Source: Agapetus fuscipes (lineage: Eukaryota > Arthropoda > Insecta > Trichoptera > Glossosomatidae). From it: a stretch of DNA of 64,000 nucleotides. The position numbers and the translations under genes were made by a program. The stretch is taken from assembly GCA_951799405.1 (NCBI GenBank), contig OX637353.1, forward strand, positions 12,462,001 through 12,526,000, written 5' to 3'. Below are positions 63,138-64,000 of the stretch, piece after piece; positions within the stretch are counted from its first letter, which is position 1, and each line of letters opens with the position of its first letter. Under the pieces are notes generated by a model that had not been told where the DNA came from, searched no databases, and saw only the letters and a program-made list of their open reading frames with translations.

Positions 63138-63159
63138 TTTGATTTATTATGTTTATATT

Positions 63160-63384
63160 AGTTCCTTGACTTATAGGTTGTTATGCGGCTGACCACCCAT
63201 AATATAAAAATTGGTTCACTTTGCCAATGTCACCCCTGTTTCAGGGAAGGACGGCAAGAGTTGCAAGGCTTATGTTCATTTGAGATTGGGTTTTTATATT
63301 GTAGGTCCACATGCGGCATGTGTTAGCGCGAAATTATACATATCTGCTTGTGGGAATGCATTTAGTTTAAATCTTAAATGATAT
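63160..63384 (+). repeat. C element interrupted by an LTR element
   Basis: GTTCCTTGACTTATAGGTTG ... GGTCCACATGCGGCATGTG ... AAATCTTAAATGATAT, where the LTR begins. The tail is displaced beyond the window. Confidence 0.85.
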
Positions 63385-63839
63385 TGTTACGTTTTTCCTG
63401 GGTTCTTTTAATTAAAACACAAGTTTAACACAAGTTAGCCATACAGTTTATTTACACAGACTTTCTTACAATAGATTTATTTTTAACAGACTTATTCTAA
63501 CAGATTTATTTTAACACACTTCTTTATTTCGTACAGATTACATTTATTTTACACCTTATTGGTCGCCCTGGCAACTAGATACTCCTCTGTGTGAGTGCTT
63601 CGAAGACTGACTCGCTTCAGCCCATTGTCGCCCTTCTTATAGCGGAACCTAGGGGCCATTCCAGCCTGCCCTAGAAACTTCCACTACCACAGTTGTATAG
63701 ACGATTCTGGACATATTTATTTCATGAAGAGTCCATTTCCTACCTACATACACACCTTACAATTACAATCGTCTGGGCCAGAACATTCTCTCAAAACACA
63801 CGTACACCAATAAACATCTACCAGTGTATTTCGTTACAT
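63385..63839 (-). mobile_element. 3' LTR of a retrotransposon
   Basis: 455 bp with inverted ends TGTTACG ... CGTTACA. In sense (minus) it has a TATA-like GCTATAAGAAGG (about 63,633-63,644), and an A-rich 3' portion. A reversed polypurine tract (ATCCCCCCCTTAG) lies directly beyond at 63,841-63,853. The order places the internal region to the right, so this is the 3' LTR of a minus-strand element continuing past the window. Confidence 0.7.
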
Positions 63840-64000
63840 TATCCCCCCCTTAGACTGTTCCGCCCCGGAACAGTCTTTTCTTTAAGAAGGTACGGGCAGT
63901 TTGACCCACAGTTGCATCCAGTGGTCAGGAAAAATGACGTTCCACGGAATTTTCCCCTTAGGGTTTTGCCCGTCATTGCTGGCTGGTGTGGGGGGGGGTG
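63840..64000 (-). mobile_element. Internal end of the LTR retrotransposon
   Basis: Polypurine tract (reversed) followed by GGAACAGTC inverted motif (GACTGTTCCGCCCCGGAACAGTC, 63,853-63,875, a near-perfect palindrome). No coding seen before the window ends in a G-run. Confidence 0.5.

Overview
The window is a stretch of a large, AT-rich animal genome, most likely an arthropod and probably an insect. The pointers are R1/Jockey-type, RTE-type and CR1-like non-LTR retrotransposon remnants, tRNA-derived SINEs, TIR elements and long AT-rich spacers with no bacterial-style coding. The only host gene I can support is one exon: the first coding exon of a TMTC3-like gene (transmembrane O-mannosyltransferase family) on the minus strand at 12,599-12,784. 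A GC-rich promoter candidate lies about 1 kb upstream (13,685-13,865). Immediately inside its first intron sits a 69-bp minisatellite whose period is a multiple of three, so the reading frame stays open across it. The rest of the gene must lie at lower coordinates or outside the window; I found no second exon.

Almost everything else is interspersed repeats, many nested. I use working names. 'C element': about 270 bp, starts CCTTGACTTATAGG, ends in TTAGAT/ATTAG tails, about 40 copies on both strands. 'LINE-E': a non-LTR element recognisable by its C-terminal GRGRPRKVWMD segment, whose 3' untranslated end contains the C element. 'A-SINE': tRNA-like head (B box GGTTCGAATCC) joined to either of two unrelated tails. 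'B-SINE': a second tRNA-like head, about 320 bp, often ending in a T-run. 'SINE-G': one copy with a Leu/Ser-like tRNA head and clear target duplications. 'D-MITE': about 265-300 bp with long TIRs. There are also a fold-back MITE, a Mutator-like element with a perfect 9-bp target duplication, a hAT-like MITE, LTR pieces and a Penelope-like fragment with a hammerhead-ribozyme motif.

Layout: 1-8.7 kb, scattered MITE, C, B and SINE-G copies. 8.7-15 kb, the TMTC3-like exon, its intron minisatellite and its upstream region. 15-40 kb, dense nested SINEs, MITEs and LINE 3' ends with several LTR-like blocks. 40.4-42.6 kb, a tandem array of about 410-bp units, each one full plus one truncated C element. 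43-50 kb, the ribozyme motif, nested A-SINE/LINE and C/A-SINE insertions, and two related D-MITEs. 51-55 kb, a 4-kb R1/Jockey-type retrotransposon (minus) inserted in a C element, with ORF1, ORF2, a TAATG stop-start overlap and a deleted RT core. 56.4 kb, a near-perfect 67-bp-arm hairpin. 60.4-63.1 kb, two RTE-type remnants in opposite orientation. 63.4 kb to the right edge, the 3' LTR and polypurine tract of a minus-strand LTR retrotransposon that runs off the window.

The mobile elements seen are broken, so no working pathway can be assembled here. The most instructive parts are the C/LINE-E relationship, the C-derived tandem array, the tail switch in A-SINE, the ribozyme motif and the frame-preserving minisatellite in the TMTC3-like gene.
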